A stretch of 64,000 nucleotides of DNA from Tetrastigma voinierianum (lineage: Eukaryota; Streptophyta; Magnoliopsida; Vitales; Vitaceae). How positions within the stretch are numbered: the stretch's first letter is position 1; each line of letters opens with the position of its first letter. Where the stretch lies: positions 1 through 64,000 of the forward strand of contig JAEQBH010005415.1 of the NCBI GenBank assembly GCA_016808115.1, written 5' to 3'. Shown one piece after another: positions 60,269 through 64,000 of this stretch. Made by a program: the position numbers and the translations under genes. The notes under the pieces were generated by a model that searched no databases, had not been told where the DNA came from, and saw only the letters and a list, made by a program, of their open reading frames with translations.

Positions 60269-61837
60269 TGGAACCCGGGGAAATAAACACAGAAACGTTC
60301 CGAATGCCAGCCCGGTGAGAACCGATCACATTCGATCATAACCAGCATCTTTGCGGAGAAACTCACGCTTTGCACCAAGGGTTTCGATCCATAACACCTT
60401 ATCACGTGTAGGATATTACTCTAGACACCTAATTCCTCCCTGGAGTTAGTAACACTTTGCCTCTTTACCCTCTAAATCCCCTTGCAGCAAAATTACCTGG
60501 CGAGTATGAGTCATAACGGTCATATGGGGTTAGGGTAACCATCGGTAAACATTTATCAAAATACATTTATAAATCCATTTAAATCCTTTCACTTTATCAT
60601 AGCTTAATATATATATTTATGCAAATATACATATACATTCTTTACCGTTTTTAAACTTTCATAATGCCTTAACATATGCATACATATATAATTTAATATA
60701 AATATATATATATTGATGCAAGATAAACATGTACATTAAAATTTTCATTTTACATCAAAACTTTTCATTTAAATGATATAAACATTTACATTAAACTTTT
60801 CATTTTAACATCAAAATCATTCACTTTTTAAAACTCAATTTGCAAAATATCATTTTTACACTCCATGATTCATTTCGATCAGCTTGCTTCAGATTTGAGA
60901 TCAGTTCGATCGATAGTCCTTTTTGCCTTTCCGAAAATCACAATTACGGTAACCATGAACATTTAAATGCCCATAAACACTCATTCCTATATTCTTATTC
61001 CTCCTAGGAATCTATTTTACTTAAGGTGGAATCAATCCAATCGAGGATCATTGAGGCAAAAAAGTTATGGCATTTTCATGCCAACTAGTCATTCTGGAGT
61101 TTTCTAGTGACAGTTTGTATTACTCATTTTCCGAGGTCTTGACTTCATATTTTGACACTATGTCCTTATACTCATTTAAAGCTAAGGTGCTAAGGGTTCT
61201 ATTCAATTGGAATCACCCAATTCAGAGCACCCAGAAGAAACTCTCACTTTACGATCAAATAACCAGGGTAATCTATGCTCAAAACTGAACCAGAATTTGG
61301 CTTGCACATGGTCCTACTTTGAGTAAATTTTAGGCCACTTAGGATCATAATTTGGCTATACCTTCTTCTTAGTTTGTTCTCCTTCAGAATCTGTTTACAT
61401 AGCCACTTAAATCACTCAAATCGGATCAAAATTGAGCAAGTTATGGCCAAAATACCAAACTAGTCAAAAGCAGAGAAAACAGGACAATTCCTGTACAGAC
61501 TGCTACTTAAAATTGACCAAAATGTGTTTATATTTAAATTTTTATTTAGTTTCTAGCAGCAAATATGATGCATTATACGGGTTTTTTGACATATATGTGC
61601 GATTCACTATCAAACCTGTATACTCGCCAGTTTTTGTCAAAACCCTAACCTAAACCATTTCTTTCGATTTTAACCAATTAAATGTAGTTATTAATACGTG
61701 GGGTTTATACTGCCTCCAACAAATCAAGGGTTTGTGTGATCTCTCAACCAAAACCCTAGGTTTGAAACATCTACGTCTCGTAGAAAAACCACAGCAATCA
61801 CCAGTAACCTGAACATCCAGACACTTGATTCAGTACA

Positions 61838-61926
61838 AAAAAAAAAAAAAACATACCTTTGTTTCTTCTCCTTCTAACTTCTCCTTATCTTCTTCCTCTT
61901 CTTCTCTCTTCTTCTCCCTTTTCTCC
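61838..61926. repeat. A-run and CT-rich microsatellite in the solo LTR
   Basis: A run of about 14 A residues (61838-61851) is followed by CTTCTCCTTCTAACTTCTCC-like CT-rich DNA up to about 61926. On the LTR's own (minus) strand this is a GA-rich tract, similar in kind to those in the other LTRs here. Confidence 0.9.
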
Positions 61927-62792
61927 TCCACATACAGGTGCCTTAACTTTTGAGACAAATGAATTATTTTGCATCTACCATTTAATATTCTAACCTTTTC
62001 ATTACCATTTGGTCCCTTGAATTTAGCTATTTGCTTAGACTTTGCCAAAATTGCATTTGAGCCCATGAATCTCATTGGTCCATTCTCATGATATTTTAAA
62101 TCATAACTTAGCCATTAAGAAAGGTTTTGATTGGCTCTCACAAGAAAATATCTCCCTTATAGCAGATTTTATCTCAGTTTCACCTTATCTTTTGCTTTAT
62201 CACGGAATTAAATGTCAAAAATATTCTATGGTCGTCTAAACTGCATTGACCATATGAAATATTCTAATTAATCCTTCTGACCAGTTACAGGCTCTGAAAT
62301 CCATAAAATCGGATTTAAAATCATTAAAATCGTAAGAAATCGAGACAATAGCATGTATTATCGAATTGTCGGATCGCACGAAAACTATCGAAGCGGTTTC
62401 ACTTTCACTCTAGTTTCAATTTCGTTCGGTTAGACTACATGATTATTTAGGACATTTTTATTTTCGGCAATTTCGAAAAAATATCGGTAGCGAGCTCAAA
62501 TTTCGATCCAGGAAAATCACTATTCCTTAAATGTCCAATTCTCTTCTAAATATCGATTCGAAAGTCATAGGAGCTGAGAATTTCTTAAAATTCCTTTCAA
62601 ACCCCCTCCGTCAGGATATACTAAGAAAAATCACTATTTCTTAGGGCGCAGTTCTGTTTAGAAAATTTTCACTTTATGCCCAAATAGCGTCTAGGGCGTT
62701 CTAAATTCTAATCTACCCTCATTTCTATGATTAGACCTCTAATCAGTTCAAAAACTACTATTATAACATTAATTCAGGTTGGGGGTTTTACA

Positions 62793-64000
62793 ACATTGCC
62801 ACTCTATTACATCGCCACTTGGCTGCAACGCCACAAAGGCCATAGCGCCCGGAAGCGGCGGCTACGCGTGTGGTGATCCACTTAGCCGCGGTACGCGGCG
62901 CCAAGCGAGTCGGATCAACAGGCTACATTGCCGCCGGCTACATCGCCGCTCCGGTTGGAGCGCCACCCAGGCCCGCGGCGCGAGAGCGGCGGCTCGCGTG
63001 AGGAGGTGATCCGCCGGCCACGAGACCCGTTGCCCTAGCGAGTCGAGATCAACTCGGGCTACGCCGCCGTCGGCTACATCGCCCTTTCGGCTGAAGCATA
63101 CCAAGGCCATAAGCGCCCGAAACCCGAAAAGCATTTCAGCATTGGCGGGGTGATCCACTTAACCGCGAGACCAGCGCACAGCAGTCGAGGATCAACGGTA
63201 CATCGCCCAGCTCGGCTACATGCATGCTTCGTAGGAGCCACCGAGGCCATAAGCGCGGGGCCAAGCAACTCATATTGGCGAGGAGATCCGCACCGTACGA
63301 GGCCCGCGGCCTAGCGAGTCGGATCAACTTAGGCTACATTGCCATTGGTACACGCTTCAGCCACTTTCGGTGCGGAACGCCGCGAGGCCATGGCGCCGGG
63401 AGCGGCGACTTGCATCGGCGAGGTGATCCGCCGACCACGCAGTACGCGCTTTCAACAGTGATATCAACTCAGACTGCATTGCCATTAGGCTACATTGCCA
63501 CTTTCATTTGGGCATGCACGAGGCCGTAGCGCCCGGGCGGCGACTTGCATTGGCGAGGTGATCCGCTCGGCCACGGGCCCGTTGCTGTAGTCGGATCAAC
63601 TCGGGCCTACATTGCCACTTTCGGCTACATATGCTCAGTTGCGGAATGCACCATGGCGATAAGCGACCGAGACCGCCATTTCGCGTGGCGAGTGATCCAC
63701 TCCGGCCACGAACCTGGCCTTTGCGGTGAATCGGCTTCGAGTACATTGCCGTTCGGCTATCGCACATTCGGCTACATCGCCCGTTCGGCTACACATCGCC
63801 GCTCGGTGCGGAACACCACCAGGCCATAGTGCGGGGAGCGGCGGCTCGCATTGACGAAGTGATCCACTTAGCCGCAGACCCGCGGCGCTTCGCGGTAAGA
63901 CCGACTCAAGTACATTGCCGCTCGGTACGCCATGCGGGCTGCCGCGCGCCGCGAGGCCATAAGCGGTAGAAGACGGCGACTCGCGTGGCGAGGTGATCCC
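62793..64000. repeat. Satellite array, type B, block 3
   Basis: About nine type B monomers running out of the window. Same orientation and landmarks as block 2 (AGCGGCGGCTCGCGTG, GAGGTGATCCGC, GCCACGAGGCC, GAGTCGGATCAAC, CTACATTGCCATTCGG). A four-unit subrepeat occurs at about 63740-63804. There is no gene content. Confidence 0.95.
63740..63804. repeat. Expanded 16-bp subrepeat in the last type B block
   Basis: Units near 63740, 63755, 63770 and 63787 (AGTACATTGCCGTTC, GGCTATCGCACATTC, GGCTACATCGCCCGTTC, GGCTACACATCGCCGCTC). More decayed than the 57700 array but with the same unit number. Confidence 0.75.

Larger units (their letters stand above)
59273..62792 (-). mobile_element. Solo LTR, 3.52 kb, with perfect target-site duplication (Tekay/Del-like chromovirus candidate)
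   Basis: Begins TGGAGATCCGGGCC and ends GGGGGTTTTACA on the plus strand (minus orientation TGTAAAACCCCC...GGATCTCCA), so both ends are TG...CA. It is flanked by ACATT at 59268-59272 and ACATT at 62793-62797, a perfect 5-bp target duplication lying in the satellite motif GCTACATTGCC. It has no internal coding region. It is AT-rich, with a CTTT microsatellite, CT-rich and poly(A)-like tracts, and GGGTTTCGATCCATAACACC-type text. The length and TGTAAAACCCC start fit long chromovirus (Tekay/Del) LTRs; the family is inference. Orientation minus is chosen from that start. Reading frames such as 59601-59927, 60102-60341 and 61830-62075 are low-complexity products, not genes. Confidence 0.88.

Noticed and set aside
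61830..62075. Minus-strand frame rich in E and K (coiled-coil-like)
   Set aside because: Product of the CT/GA-rich microsatellite and A-run inside the solo LTR.
1..64000. CRISPR array (repeat-spacer pattern)
   Set aside because: Repeats are contiguous 137-bp units without unique spacers, and the context is plant transposons with no cas genes.

Overview
This window looks like plant heterochromatin, not a gene region. I found no protein-coding host gene, rRNA or tRNA. About 60% of it (near 38 kb) is one satellite family with a monomer of about 137 bp. The rest is LTR-retrotransposon DNA inserted into that satellite. The organism is inferred to be a land plant, probably a dicot, from the retrotransposon families: Athila/Tat-type Ty3/gypsy gag and protease, a 'plant transposon protein' domain, and Tekay/Del-like solo LTRs. 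The species cannot be named from the sequence.

Layout: satellite type A at 1-12604; solo LTR at 12605-14220; satellite A at 14221-15605; a second, unrelated solo-LTR-like block at 15606-17783; satellite A at 17784-35190; abrupt switch to the GC- and CpG-rich satellite type B at 35191-36031; a nested pair of Ty3/gypsy elements at 36032-54318; satellite B at 54319-59272; a 3.5-kb solo LTR with a perfect 5-bp target duplication at 59273-62792; satellite B at 62793-64000.

Each monomer carries internal 16-bp direct repeats (GGCTACATYGCCAYTC), normally two and locally four. Type B monomers are arranged in a higher-order repeat of about 1.36-1.38 kb (10 monomers). Type A shows longer-range duplications at offsets of about 3.1, 4.4 and 4.96 kb. 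Many diagnostic A/B differences read as CG in B and CA in A, so A may be a methylation-decayed relative of B.

The nested pair: the outer element (LTRs about 1.74 kb) and the inner element (LTRs about 1.2 kb) both lie on the minus strand. Polypurine tracts, GGCGC leader motifs, gag and protease remnants support this. Both have recognisable gag and protease reading frames broken by frameshifts. Neither has a recognisable reverse transcriptase, RNase H or integrase. The inner one instead carries an accessory reading frame resembling the putative plant transposon protein family (PF20167-like). A solo LTR of the outer family sits about 22 kb upstream in the same orientation.

The open reading frames of 60-140 codons across the arrays follow from monomer length (137 = 45 codons + 2 nt) and are not genes. 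Frequent small indels in both satellite and transposon DNA suggest either old decay or a low-accuracy assembly, so exact boundaries are good to about 5-20 bp unless a target duplication is stated.
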